A DNA stretch of 64,000 bases, taken from assembly GCF_017876655.1 (NCBI RefSeq), contig NZ_JAGIOK010000001.1, positions 2,232,001 to 2,296,000 of the forward strand, written 5' to 3'. Of the stretch, positions 8,001-17,991 are shown one piece after another; the first letter of the stretch is position 1, and each line of letters opens with the position of its first letter. The notes below the pieces were generated by a model that made no database searches, was not told where the DNA came from, and worked only from the letters and a program-made list of their open reading frames with translations. The DNA comes from Microbacterium imperiale (GTDB lineage Bacteria > Actinomycetota > Actinomycetes > Actinomycetales > Microbacteriaceae). The translations under genes were made by a program, and so were the position numbers.

Positions 8001-8510
8001 TCAGCGCGACGGGTCGGTGTCGGGCGCGACGGCGTAGACGAACAGCCCCGATGCACTCGACGAGAGCTCGACGGTCGCCTCGGCCGGCACGTCCGGGATG
8101 GCGTGAGGTTCTGCTCGGGCGTCGACCGCCGCGCACGCGATCTCTCCTCGCTCGATGTCGGCGCCGGCCGCGGTCACCGCATACGACAGCTCGGCGCCTG
8201 ACCCGCTGACGCATGCGATCGTCACGACGGCGGGCGCCTGATCGGCCGGCACACTGATGATCGGCTCGTTCCCGGGCGCGAGGACGCCGGCTTCGCGCTG
8301 CGTCCACGCCGCTCCGCCGAGGGCGTTCTCGGGGATCACGGCGTCGGCCCACGCGACGGCGTCGTCGAGGGTGGGCTCGGGCAGCGTCCGAGGATCATCG
8401 GACCGGGTCGGGACCTCGATCGGCGGGGCGCTTCCGGAGCAGCCGGAAGCGAGCATCCCGACCGCGAGGACCGCGACGGTCGCGGCTGCTGCGGAGGTGA
8501 GCTTCGGCAT
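8001..8510 (-). CDS. Putative secreted lipoprotein
   Basis: Unrecognised 169-residue protein. Residues 1-24 form a lipoprotein signal peptide with lipobox LASGC, so the mature protein should be lipid-anchored on the outer face of the membrane. A Ser/Pro-rich linker follows, then a globular region with two isolated Cys (TIACVSGSGAEL and EIACAAVDA) that could form a disulfide. It is convergent with the SpoU methyltransferase. No domain could be named. Confidence 0.75.
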   Translation of the reverse strand: MPKLTSAAAATVAVLAVGMLASGCSGSAPPIEVPTRSDDPRTLPEPTLDDAVAWADAVIPENALGGAAWTQREAGVLAPGNEPIISVPADQAPAVVTIACVSGSGAELSYAVTAAGADIERGEIACAAVDARAEPHAIPDVPAEATVELSSSASGLFVYAVAPDTDPSR

Positions 8511-8613
8511 GCCGCCACGCTAAAGGCGCAGGCTGAGGTTCGGGCGAGAAAGGGGTTCCGACTCGCTCACAGTCGTGCGCATGCCGGACCGCCGGTCCGC
8601 CGTGCGCACCCGG

Positions 8614-9930
8614 TCAGACCGCGATCGACAGCCAGGCGCCGCGTCGCACCCGCCACCCGAGCGTGAGCAGGCGGGCCACCATGTAGACGCCGAAGAACGA
8701 CACGGCCAGCCAGGCCAGACCGGTCGCACCGACCGGATGCAGCATGCCGACGATGATCAGCGCCGGCACGAAGGGCACGAGGTTGAGGCCGCCCGCGATG
8801 GCGAGGTAGCGCGCGTCGCCCGCGCCCATCAGCACGCCGTCGAGCACGAAGACGATGCCGCAGATCGGCTGGGCCACGGCCAGCACGAGCAGCGCGGGCT
8901 GCACGAGGGCGGCGACGGCCGGGTCTCCCGTGAAGACGAATCCGATGACCCCGGATGCCGCGGCGATCCCGATGCCCACGATGACACCGAACCACGCACC
9001 CCAGGCGACCGTGCGGCCGACCACGCGTCGGACGAATGCCTCGTCGCCGGCACCCATGCCGCGCCCGATGAGCGCCTGCGCGGCGATGGCGAGCGCGTCG
9101 AGGGCGAACGCGGCGGTCGAGAAGATCGTGAACGCGACCTGCCAGCCCGCCAGCTCGCTCGTGCCGAGGCCGGTCGCCACCGCGACGGTGGCCAGCAGCG
9201 CGACGCGCAGCGACACCGTCCGCAGGAAGAGCCATCCGCCCAGGCGGGCCGAGCCGCGCATGCCGTCGGCGCTCGGTCGCAGCGACGCGGCGTGCCGGCG
9301 GGCGAGCCGGCCCACGACGACGGCGTATGCGCCGACCATGCCCCACTGCGCGACGACCGTGCCCAGCGCCGAGCCGCCGATGCCCCAGCCGAACCCGTAG
9401 ATGAACAGGACGTTCAGCAGGGCGTTGGCGCCGAAACCGAGGCCCGCGATCCACAGGGGCGTCACCGTGTCCTGCATCCCGCGCAGCAGCCCGGTGGCCG
9501 CGAAGACGATGAGCATCGCCGGCAGGCCCCACATCGACAGGCGCAGGTACGTCTCGGCGTCGGTCGAGACGGCCTCGCCGGCGCCGAACAGTCCGACCAG
9601 CAGCGGCGTCGCCGCCGACCCCGCCACGGCGAGCACGGCGCCCAGGCCGAGCGCCAGCCACAGCCCGTCGATGCCCGCCGCCACGGCGCTCGACGAGTCG
9701 CCCGCGCCGAAGCGCCGTGCGACTGCCGGCGTCGTGGCGTACGCCAGGAACACCATGAGCCCGACGATCGTCTGCAGCACCGCCCCCGCGATGCCCAGGG
9801 CTGCGAGCGGCACGACACCGAGGTGCCCGATGAGGGCGGCGTCGACGATGAGGAACATCGGCTCGGCGATCAGCGCGCCGAGCGCGGGAACGGCCAGCCG
9901 CAGGATCTCGCGGTTGAGCGTCCGGGGCAT
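8614..9930 (-). CDS. MATE-family multidrug/toxin exporter (DinF-like)
   Basis: Integral membrane antiporter of 438 residues with about twelve hydrophobic segments in two similar halves, the normal MATE length. The start LNREILRLAVPALGALIAEPMFLIVDAALIGHLG is the conserved TM1-TM2 region of DinF-type members, and the repeat-half start WLFLRTVSLRVALLATVAVA is near residue 230. Coupling ion and substrate cannot be told. Lone gene, divergent from the DUF308-lipase fusion with about 118 bp between starts. Confidence 0.92.
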   Translation of the reverse strand: MPRTLNREILRLAVPALGALIAEPMFLIVDAALIGHLGVVPLAALGIAGAVLQTIVGLMVFLAYATTPAVARRFGAGDSSSAVAAGIDGLWLALGLGAVLAVAGSAATPLLVGLFGAGEAVSTDAETYLRLSMWGLPAMLIVFAATGLLRGMQDTVTPLWIAGLGFGANALLNVLFIYGFGWGIGGSALGTVVAQWGMVGAYAVVVGRLARRHAASLRPSADGMRGSARLGGWLFLRTVSLRVALLATVAVATGLGTSELAGWQVAFTIFSTAAFALDALAIAAQALIGRGMGAGDEAFVRRVVGRTVAWGAWFGVIVGIGIAAASGVIGFVFTGDPAVAALVQPALLVLAVAQPICGIVFVLDGVLMGAGDARYLAIAGGLNLVPFVPALIIVGMLHPVGATGLAWLAVSFFGVYMVARLLTLGWRVRRGAWLSIAV

Positions 9931-10048
9931 GCCACGAGCCTAGGGCGCGGCATCCCCTCGCACGGCCACCGGTCCCGTGTCGAGCGCGCAGGGCCGCGGG
10001 CCCCGATTGACTACGGTGGATGATCCGGAAGCGGACGGAGGGATTCGG

Positions 10049-11845
10049 ATGCGGCTGCTCCAGCGCCTGGCGATCGCGCGCCTGCACGCGCGCCTGCCCG
10101 CCTGGGTCCGCATCGCCGTCGCGATCGTCGCCGTCGTGCTCGGCGTCGTCATCGTCATCCGGCCGACGACCGCGCTCGACGTGCTGGCGTGGCTGATCGG
10201 CGGCGGCATGGTGCTGACCGGCCTGCTCGAGCTCACCGGACGGGAGGGCGAGGTCCGGCGCCCGCGCTGGCGCACCATCACCGGTGTCGCATGGCTCGTC
10301 GGCGGCGGCATCGTGCTGCTCGCGCCCGGACTGACGGTGCGCGTCGTGGCGGTCGTCGTCGGCGTGCTGCTGCTCGTCAACGGCATCCTGGGCGTCGTGG
10401 CCGTCTTCGCGCGCGGACGCTCGTGGGACGCGCGCATCGCCGACGGTGCTTTCGGCGTCTCGGGCGTCATCTTCGGCGCGCTCGCGCTGTTCTGGCCCGA
10501 CATCACCCTTCTCGTCGTGGCGGTGGTGTTCGGGGCCCGCCTCATCATGAGCGGCGTCGTCGACCTGTGGACGCGACTGCGGCGCCGACACGACGACCGC
10601 GCGGCCGAGCAGACGGGACGGACCGCGACCCCGAAGCGTCGCTGGGGGCGCACGGTCATCGCGATCGCCTCCGTCGCTCTTGCGGTCACCACCACGATCG
10701 TCACGACGCCGTTGCGCGAGGGATCGACGGTCGTCGACGACTTCTACGCGGCTCCCCGCGATCTGCCCGACGAGCCGGGACAGCTCGTGCGCTTCGAGCC
10801 GTTCACGGGCGGCATCCCCGCGTCCGCGCAGGGCTGGCGCATCCTCTACACGACCACCGGCGTCGACGGTCGGGTGCGCGTCGCGAGCGCCATCGTCGCG
10901 GTCCCCCGCGAGGGAGAGGGGCGCTGGCCGGTCATCAACTGGAACCACGGCACGACCGGCTTCGCCCCGCACTGCGCGCCCTCGCTGCAGCCGCGGGGGC
11001 TCTGGGCGGGTGCGTTCTACATGCTGCCGCGCGCCATCAAAGAGGGCTGGGCCGTCGTCGGCACCGACTACATCGGGCTGGGGACGGAAGGCCCGCATCC
11101 CTACCTCATCGGACCCCCCAGCGCGCACGCCTCGCTCGACGCCGTGCGTGCGGCCCGCCAGCTCGACGACGCGGATCTGGGTGCGCGAAGCGTCGTGTGG
11201 GGCCACTCGCAGGGCGGCGGCGCGGCGCTGTGGGCCGGCTCGCTCGCGCGAGAGTACGCGCCGGACGTCTGGGTGCAGGGGGTCGCGGCGCTCGCGCCGG
11301 CCAGCGACCCCGCGGCCCTCGTCCAGGGCATCTCGAGCGTGACCGGCGGCAGCATCTTCGCCTCGTACGCGTTCGCGTCGTTCTCGCAGATCTACCCCGA
11401 GATCGAATACCGCGACTACGTCCGCCCGGGAGCCGAGACGGCCCTGCGCCAGATGTCCGAGCGCTGCCTGTCCGATCCGACGATCGTGCTCTCGGTCGCG
11501 GCCGCGCTGGGCATGAGCCGCGATCCGGCACTGTTCTCGCGCTCACCGGCATCCGGCCCCCTCGGACGCCACCTGCGCGAGAACACCGCTCCGCTGCACT
11601 CGACGGCTCCTGTGCTGCTCGCACACGGCGGGGCCGACAGCGTGATCCCCGTGGCCGCGCAGGCCGACTTCGTCGATCGGATGTGCGCCGCCGGTCAGGA
11701 CGTCGACTTCCGCACGTACGCGGGCTACGAGCACGCGGGGGTGATCGAGCGGCCGTCGCCGCTGATCGACGAGCTTTTCGAGTGGACGCGCGACCGATTC
11801 GCGGGGGTTCCGGTAGCCGAAGGGTGTACCACCACCGAACGCTGA
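10049..11845 (+). CDS. DUF308 (HdeD-like) membrane domain fused to an extracytoplasmic secretory lipase
   Basis: 598 residues from ATG 10049, preceded by GGACGGAGGGA. Residues about 20-175 contain five or six hydrophobic helices with the HdeD/DUF308 pattern (LAWLIGGGMVLTGLLEL, WLVGGGIVLLAPG). A basic cytoplasmic linker (about 176-200) and another helix (about 202-220) lead to an alpha/beta hydrolase domain (about 225-590) of the fungal/bacterial secretory-lipase type. Its nucleophile is Ser387 in GHSQGG; GGADSVIP and EHAG supply the Asp and His. Topology predicts the hydrolase faces outside. An unusual architecture; substrate is probably an ester or lipid. Confidence 0.85.
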   Translation: MRLLQRLAIARLHARLPAWVRIAVAIVAVVLGVVIVIRPTTALDVLAWLIGGGMVLTGLLELTGREGEVRRPRWRTITGVAWLVGGGIVLLAPGLTVRVVAVVVGVLLLVNGILGVVAVFARGRSWDARIADGAFGVSGVIFGALALFWPDITLLVVAVVFGARLIMSGVVDLWTRLRRRHDDRAAEQTGRTATPKRRWGRTVIAIASVALAVTTTIVTTPLREGSTVVDDFYAAPRDLPDEPGQLVRFEPFTGGIPASAQGWRILYTTTGVDGRVRVASAIVAVPREGEGRWPVINWNHGTTGFAPHCAPSLQPRGLWAGAFYMLPRAIKEGWAVVGTDYIGLGTEGPHPYLIGPPSAHASLDAVRAARQLDDADLGARSVVWGHSQGGGAALWAGSLAREYAPDVWVQGVAALAPASDPAALVQGISSVTGGSIFASYAFASFSQIYPEIEYRDYVRPGAETALRQMSERCLSDPTIVLSVAAALGMSRDPALFSRSPASGPLGRHLRENTAPLHSTAPVLLAHGGADSVIPVAAQADFVDRMCAAGQDVDFRTYAGYEHAGVIERPSPLIDELFEWTRDRFAGVPVAEGCTTTER

Positions 11846-11891
11846 ACGCGCTCCGAAGTTGGCGTCGCCGGGTCGGCCTAGCATGGGTCAC

Positions 11892-13889
11892 ATGACCGAC
11901 CCCGCCCTTCCCTCCGGCATCGACATCGCCGAGCTCAGCACCGAGATCCGCCCGCAGGACGACCTGTTCCGCCACGTCAACGGCAGCTGGCTCGAGCGCA
12001 CCGAGATCCCCGATGACAAGGCCCGCTGGGGGTCGTTCCACCTCATCGCCGAGCAGGCCGAGAGCGACGTGCGCGCGATCATCGACGAGGCGACGACGGC
12101 AGAGCCGGGCACGGTCGAGCGCAAGATCGGCGACCTGTTCACGAGTTTCATGGACACCGCGCGCATCGACGAGCTGGGCGCCGAGCCGTTGCGCCCGCAA
12201 CTGGCCCGTGTCGACGCCGTCGACTCGATCCCGGCGCTGCTGCGCACGGTCGGCGAGCTCGAGCGCGAAGGCATCGGCGGCATGATCGGCACCTTCATCG
12301 AGCCCGACCCGGGCAACCCCGAGCGCTACGTCGTCTTCTTCGTGCAGGGCGGTCTGTCGCTGCCGGACGAGAGCTACTACCGGCTCGACAGCTTCGCCGC
12401 GACGCGCGAGGCCTTCGGCGGGTACGCCGAACGCATGCTCGCGCTCGCGGGCGTCGAGGGCGCCGCCGAGCAGGCGCAGCGCATCGCCCGCCTCGAGACC
12501 GAGCTGGCGACCCACCACTGGGACAACGTCCGCAACCGCGACGCCGTGGCCACCTACAACCTCCACTCGTGGGATGACGTTCAGGCCCTCGCGGGCGTCG
12601 ACCTCGACCCCTGGCTCACCGGGCTCGCTCCGCGCCACCGCGACGGTTTCGCCGAGATCAACGTCAATCAGCCGAGCTTCCTCACCGGCCTCGGAACGCT
12701 GCTGGTCGACGACCGGCTCGAGGACTGGAAGGCGTGGCTGCGCCTGCAGGTCGTGCGCGCCTCGGCCCCCTTCCTGCCCGATGCCTTCGTCGCCGAGAAC
12801 TTCGCGTTCTACGGCACGCAGCTCACCGGTGTGCCCGTCAACCGCGAGCGGTGGAAGCGCGGCGTGAGCATCGTCCAGGCGGCGCTCGGCGAGGCGGTCG
12901 GCCGGATCTACGTCGAGCGCCACTTCCCGCCGCGGGCGAAGGAGGAGATGGATGCGCTGGTCGCCAACCTGATCGAGGCGTACCGGCAGTCCATCTCGGG
13001 TCTCGAGTGGATGACGCCCGCGACGCGCGAGCGCGCGCTCGAGAAGCTCGCGGCGTTCACGCCCAAGATCGGCTACCCCGAGCGCTGGAAGGACTACTCC
13101 GCGCTCGAGATCGACCCGACCGACCTGCTCGGCAACGTTCTGCGCTCGACCGAGTGGGAGTACGAGCGTCAGCTCGCGAAGCTGGGGCAGCCCATCGACC
13201 GCGACGAGTGGTACATGACGCCCCAGACCGTCAACGCGTACTACAACCCGCTCATGAACGAGATCGTGTTCCCCGCGGCCATCCTGCAGCTGCCGTTCTT
13301 CTCGTCCGACCGCGACGCCGCTGCCAACTACGGCGGCATCGGCGCCGTCATCGGCCACGAGATCGGCCACGGCTTCGACGACCAGGGCAGCGCCTACGAC
13401 GGCACCGGCGCGCTGAACGACTGGTGGACCGACGCGGATCGCGCCGCGTTCGAGCAGCGCACCGGCGCCCTCATCGAGCAGTACAACGCCCTCGTGCCGC
13501 GCGGTCTCTCCGACGAGAACACCGTCAACGGAGCGCTCACGATCGGCGAGAACATCGGCGATCTCGGCGGGCTCGGCATCGCCCTGAAGGCCTACCGGCT
13601 CCACCTCGCCGCGACCCTGTCGGCGGACGAGCTGGCGGCCGCACCCGACGGTCCCGTCATCGACGGTTACACCGGTGTGCAGCGTCTGCTGCTGAGCTGG
13701 GGCCAGATCTGGCAGCAGAAGGGTCGCGACGCCGAGACGATCCGCCTGCTGACGATCGACCCGCACGCGCCGAACGAGTTCCGCTGCAACCAGATCGTCC
13801 GTAACATCGATGCGTTCTACGAGGCGTTCGGCGTCACCGAGAGCGACGATCTCTGGCTGGCACCCGAGCGCCGCGTCACGATCTGGTGA
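11892..13889 (+). CDS. pepO: M13-family (neprilysin/PepO-type) zinc metallopeptidase
   Basis: Oligopeptidase of 665 residues, normal for bacterial M13. The zinc site HEIGHGFDDQG has His489 and His493, with the third ligand and Asp in GENIGDLGG about 60 residues further. The substrate-binding NAYYNPLMNEIVFPAAILQLPFF precedes it, and the C-terminus matches the family (LAPERRVTIW). No signal peptide, so it should be cytosolic and cut short peptides. ATG 11892 is chosen because the N-terminus matches family starts; an in-frame ATG at 11883 is possible. Confidence 0.95.
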   Translation: MTDPALPSGIDIAELSTEIRPQDDLFRHVNGSWLERTEIPDDKARWGSFHLIAEQAESDVRAIIDEATTAEPGTVERKIGDLFTSFMDTARIDELGAEPLRPQLARVDAVDSIPALLRTVGELEREGIGGMIGTFIEPDPGNPERYVVFFVQGGLSLPDESYYRLDSFAATREAFGGYAERMLALAGVEGAAEQAQRIARLETELATHHWDNVRNRDAVATYNLHSWDDVQALAGVDLDPWLTGLAPRHRDGFAEINVNQPSFLTGLGTLLVDDRLEDWKAWLRLQVVRASAPFLPDAFVAENFAFYGTQLTGVPVNRERWKRGVSIVQAALGEAVGRIYVERHFPPRAKEEMDALVANLIEAYRQSISGLEWMTPATRERALEKLAAFTPKIGYPERWKDYSALEIDPTDLLGNVLRSTEWEYERQLAKLGQPIDRDEWYMTPQTVNAYYNPLMNEIVFPAAILQLPFFSSDRDAAANYGGIGAVIGHEIGHGFDDQGSAYDGTGALNDWWTDADRAAFEQRTGALIEQYNALVPRGLSDENTVNGALTIGENIGDLGGLGIALKAYRLHLAATLSADELAAAPDGPVIDGYTGVQRLLLSWGQIWQQKGRDAETIRLLTIDPHAPNEFRCNQIVRNIDAFYEAFGVTESDDLWLAPERRVTIW

Positions 13890-13935
13890 CCACCCGACCG
13901 CAACCGCAGGAACCGACTCCGACGGAGACGACGAG

Positions 13936-14856
13936 ATGAGCGTGGACGGATCCGAGTCCTCCGGGACCGCCCGATCGCGGGCGGAGCGCCGCACGGACGC
14001 GCGGCCGCTCCGCCGCTCGGCGGCGCGGCGGCGCGGCTTCGCGGCGACCGAGAAGGCCCTCGACGCCCTCGCGGCGTCGGGCGCGCGTGTCTCGGTGCGC
14101 GTGAGCGACCTCGACCGCGGCACCCCCGTGCTGGCCGGTGACGACTTCATCACGCTGCCGGTGGCGGGGCTGGGCATCGTCCCGCTGCTCATCGAGGTGG
14201 CCGCGCGCTTCGAGGCCGGCGGGCTCGACCCCCTCGAGATCGTCGAGCGGTCGGCGATGCCCGGCGTCGCGGTGGCCGGGGTCTGGCGGCACCTCGCCGC
14301 GCCCGCGCTGCCCCTCGGCGACCTCGCGGTGCTGGCCGCGGCGACCGGCGACGCCCTGGCGGCGAACGCCCTGCTCGACCGTGTCGGGCTCGATGCGGTG
14401 CGGGCGCGACTGGGCGCCCTGGGGATGCCGCGGACGGCCCTGCTCGATCGGTTCCGCGACGACCGCGGGCCTGACGATGCGCCGCACTACGCGCTGGGCA
14501 CGGCCCGCGAGCTGGCGTCGATGTTCGCGGCGCTGGTCAACACCGACATCGTCTCGCCCGGCGTGAGCGCGCAGGTCAGCGAATGGCTGAGCCTGAATCA
14601 CGACCTCTCGCTCGTCGGGTCGGTCACGGGCCTCGACCCCTTCGCGCACGACGACGACAAGCACGAGCTGCTCTTCGTGAACAAGACCGGCCGCGCCGAC
14701 GGCATCCGGGCCGAGGCGGGCGTGCTCGCCGGCCCCCGTGCCGGCCTCGCCTACGCCCTGATCGTGGAGTTCGACGACCCGTCGATGAGCCACCGGCTGC
14801 GTTCGCACGAGGCCTTCCGCGCACTCGGGCTCGACCTCATGGAGTACGTCTTCTGA
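13936..14856 (+). CDS. Beta-lactamase-fold protein lacking the Ser-Lys catalytic motif
   Basis: 306 residues from ATG 13936 (GGAGACGACGAG upstream). After a basic, disordered N-terminus the order of elements follows class A beta-lactamase/serine hydrolases: SVRVSDLDRG, a helix start at about 76-90, an SDN-equivalent region followed by NALLDRVG, and KTG at 250-252 with a following AEAGVLAG strand. But the expected SxxK before PLL is AGLGI (residues about 77-81), and SDN reads TGD. I infer a non-catalytic or altered-function member. No signal peptide is seen, so it probably stays in the cytoplasm. It follows pepO by 46 bp. Confidence 0.7.
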   Translation: MSVDGSESSGTARSRAERRTDARPLRRSAARRRGFAATEKALDALAASGARVSVRVSDLDRGTPVLAGDDFITLPVAGLGIVPLLIEVAARFEAGGLDPLEIVERSAMPGVAVAGVWRHLAAPALPLGDLAVLAAATGDALAANALLDRVGLDAVRARLGALGMPRTALLDRFRDDRGPDDAPHYALGTARELASMFAALVNTDIVSPGVSAQVSEWLSLNHDLSLVGSVTGLDPFAHDDDKHELLFVNKTGRADGIRAEAGVLAGPRAGLAYALIVEFDDPSMSHRLRSHEAFRALGLDLMEYVF

Positions 14857-14881
14857 CTCGATCGCCCGGACCGCTGCGGGG

Positions 14882-15760
<879 letters not shown>

Positions 15761-15803
15761 GCTTCGATTCTGCCCTGTCGCGGCACCGGGTTCGGCACGC
15801 GCG

Positions 15804-16439
15804 TCAGTCGACGTCGAGGTAGTCCTCGATGACGAACGCGGCCTCGCCGGCGTGGGTCGCCGGGAAGAGGTGCCCGCCGCCGTCGAGCGTCACCAGGCTC
15901 ACGAGGCCGGGCGCCGCAGCCTGCAGCCGCTCGCCGTTGGCCGGGGGAAGCACCTCGTCGGCACCGCCCTGGATGAGCATGACCGGAACGGTCGGTGCGA
16001 GCGCCCGCCACTCCTCGGGCGACGCGGATGCCGCAGCCGCCGCCTGCAGCGGCTCGAGGTCGGTGCGCGGCTCTTCGCCTTCGGCGCCGAGCAGCAGCAC
16101 GCCGTCGACGCGGTCGGTGTGGTCGATCGACACGGTGCGCGCGACGGCGCCGCCGAAGGCGTGACCGCCGACCCACGCGTCGCCGAGTCCGACGTGGTCC
16201 ATGACGTCGACGACATCCTGGGCCAGATCGCGCAGCGTGACGCCGTCCGTCTGCGCCGTGCGGTAGCCGACCCGCAGGATGCGGAAGTCCTCCTCCGCCA
16301 GGACGTGGGCGAGCGTGCCGAGGGCGGCGACGTTGCTGTAACCGGGGATCAGCACCAGGACGGGCTCGCTGCCGGCATCCTCGACATAGGGGATGGCGCG
16401 GCCCTCGGGCTCGAAGATCTGCGGCTGTGTCTCGGTCAT
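15804..16439 (-). CDS. Alpha/beta-hydrolase fold protein with Ala in place of the nucleophile
   Basis: 211 residues from ATG 16439. Standard fold markers are seen: LVLIPGYSNVAAL (oxyanion strand-loop), the nucleophile elbow at residues about 89-98, GGADEVLPPAN with the acid, and DGGGHLFPATH with the His. The elbow reads GHAFGG, with Ala94 where Ser is expected (GCC codon). Without a nucleophile it should not be a classical serine esterase. It could be a pseudoenzyme, a cofactor-independent lyase/dioxygenase or a binding protein. It lies 57 bp downstream of the MetE-like gene and may be in its operon. Confidence 0.8.
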   Translation of the reverse strand: MTETQPQIFEPEGRAIPYVEDAGSEPVLVLIPGYSNVAALGTLAHVLAEEDFRILRVGYRTAQTDGVTLRDLAQDVVDVMDHVGLGDAWVGGHAFGGAVARTVSIDHTDRVDGVLLLGAEGEEPRTDLEPLQAAAAASASPEEWRALAPTVPVMLIQGGADEVLPPANGERLQAAAPGLVSLVTLDGGGHLFPATHAGEAAFVIEDYLDVD

Positions 16440-16495
16440 GGCTTCCTCTCGCGGTGTCGTGCGACCCTTCACGCTAGCCGAATCGCGCGGCGGGG

Positions 16496-17698
16496 TCAGG
16501 CGCGGGCGGCGGCGATGCGGGCGCCCTCGCCGAGGGCGGCGAGCTTCGCCCACGCGATGTCGGGATGGATGCGGCCGCCGAGCCCGCAGTCGGTCGAGGC
16601 GATGACCCGGTCGCGCCCGACGATCGCGGCGAAGCGCTCGATGCGCTGCGCGACGAGCTCGGGGTGCTCGACGACATTGGTGGCGTGGCTGACGACACCG
16701 GGCACGAGGACGAGGTCGCTCGGCACCGCGGCATCCGCCCAGACGCCGGACTCGTGCTCGTGGCGGACGTTGCCTGCCTCGAACGAGATCGACCCGACGT
16801 TCGCCTCGAGGACGACCGGCAGGATGTCGGCGAGCGGGATGTCGGTCGTGTGCGGTCCGTGCCACGAGCCCCAGCACAGGTGCAGGCGCACGAGCTCCTT
16901 CGGCAGCCCGGCGATGGCGTGGTTGATTGCCTCGACCCGCAGCCGCGTGAATGCCTGGTAGTCGGCGACCGAGGGCTCCGGGTTGATCTGGTCGAAGTTC
17001 TCGGCGAGCGAGGGGTCGTCGAGCTGCACGATGAGGCCGGCGTCGGTGATCGCCTTGTACTCCTCGCGCAGCGCGTCGGCCCACGCGAAGATGTGCTCCT
17101 CGTCCGAGCCGTAGTACTCGTTGCGCACGCGCGAAGCCGAGCCCGGCGCGATCGCGGTGAGGAAGCCCTGCTCGCCCTCGCGCAGCGTCGCCTTCAGGTT
17201 CGCGATGTCGGATGCCACGGCGTCGTGCCCGCGGTAGCGGATCGGTCCCGTCGTGGTGGGGAACGCGGTGGCGGTGGCGCCGGAGTCGACCGCCTCGGCG
17301 TAGACGGCGGGGAAGAGCTGCCGGTCGCGGCGGTCGAGGAACGACGTCAGCCGGATGCGGCCGGGCTCGGAGCGGACGGGCGGCTCGGTGAAGGCGTTGA
17401 CCTCGGTCAGCGACAGCCCGGTGGCGCGCTGGAACGAGTACGACCACCAGGCGCCGTAGTCGACGGCGTTCGACATCGCCTTGCCGAACTCGCCGTCGCC
17501 GACCTGCGTGATGCCGGCGGCGCGCTGGCGAACCACGACATCCGCGACCGCTTCGGCCGTGAGCTCATCGAACTCCGGGCTCGACTGCAGCGTGAAGCCG
17601 TCGTCGGCGAAGGTCCGGGCGCGGTTCGCGTCGATGAGCGCCGGCGTCCGGGGCAGGCTGCCGGCGGTGGTCGTCTGGATCCCGGTCACGCGCGTCAC
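16496..17698 (-). CDS. Cobalamin-independent methionine synthase-like zinc protein (MetE C-terminal domain type)
   Basis: 400 residues with only the catalytic half of MetE, as in the archaeal-type or YxjG/YxjH-like stand-alone proteins. It begins TTTAGSLPRTPALIDA. Zinc ligands appear in order: HLCWGSWHG (His-x-Cys), SFEAGN (Glu) and STDCGLGGRIHPDIAWAKL (Cys). It could transfer a methyl or other alkyl group to a thiol, but the donor is not deducible since it lacks the N-terminal folate-tail domain. The GTG at 17698 overlaps the upstream stop as GTGA; a second GTG at 17689 is possible. Confidence 0.85.
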   Translation of the reverse strand: MTRVTGIQTTTAGSLPRTPALIDANRARTFADDGFTLQSSPEFDELTAEAVADVVVRQRAAGITQVGDGEFGKAMSNAVDYGAWWSYSFQRATGLSLTEVNAFTEPPVRSEPGRIRLTSFLDRRDRQLFPAVYAEAVDSGATATAFPTTTGPIRYRGHDAVASDIANLKATLREGEQGFLTAIAPGSASRVRNEYYGSDEEHIFAWADALREEYKAITDAGLIVQLDDPSLAENFDQINPEPSVADYQAFTRLRVEAINHAIAGLPKELVRLHLCWGSWHGPHTTDIPLADILPVVLEANVGSISFEAGNVRHEHESGVWADAAVPSDLVLVPGVVSHATNVVEHPELVAQRIERFAAIVGRDRVIASTDCGLGGRIHPDIAWAKLAALGEGARIAAARA

Positions 17699-17964
17699 CA
17701 GATCGTGCCGCCGCCGATCGAGATGCCGCCCCACGTCAGCAGCACGAAGATCGCGGCGAAGACCACCGGCGCGATGCCCTTGCCGCTGCGGGCGAGTCCC
17801 TTCAGCAGGGCGATGACCACGAGCACGGCGGCCACGAGCGAGAGCCCGCCGCCCAGGATGAGCCCGATGAACAACGGGATCGGCATGAGGATCAGTCCGA
17901 GGAGCGCGACCCAGAAGGCGGCCCAGGCGGTGGGGTTCGAGCGGCGTTCGACGTATGAGGACAT
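17695..17964 (-). CDS. Small DUF4190-like membrane protein, 89 aa
   Basis: 89 residues with three hydrophobic stretches (about 12-32, 36-58, 64-84) and a short basic loop LKGLARSGKG. This resembles the small DUF4190-type actinobacterial membrane proteins, though the match is by pattern only. Its stop overlaps the start of the MetE-like gene by four bases (GTGA), so they are translationally coupled. It sits 28 bp after the POT transporter, suggesting one operon of transporter, small membrane protein and MetE-like enzyme. Confidence 0.75.
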   Translation of the reverse strand: MSSYVERRSNPTAWAAFWVALLGLILMPIPLFIGLILGGGLSLVAAVLVVIALLKGLARSGKGIAPVVFAAIFVLLTWGGISIGGGTIW

Positions 17965-17991
17965 GCAGCCATCCTCTCGCGTAGGACCGTG

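Noticed and set aside
8567..11206. An 879-codon minus-strand frame across the MATE and DUF308-lipase genes
   Set aside because: It runs antisense or out of frame through two clear genes and is low-complexity Arg/Ala-rich.
11106..14192. A 1028-codon minus-strand frame antisense to pepO and neighbours
   Set aside because: The M13 peptidase on the plus strand has complete catalytic motifs; the antisense frame has none.
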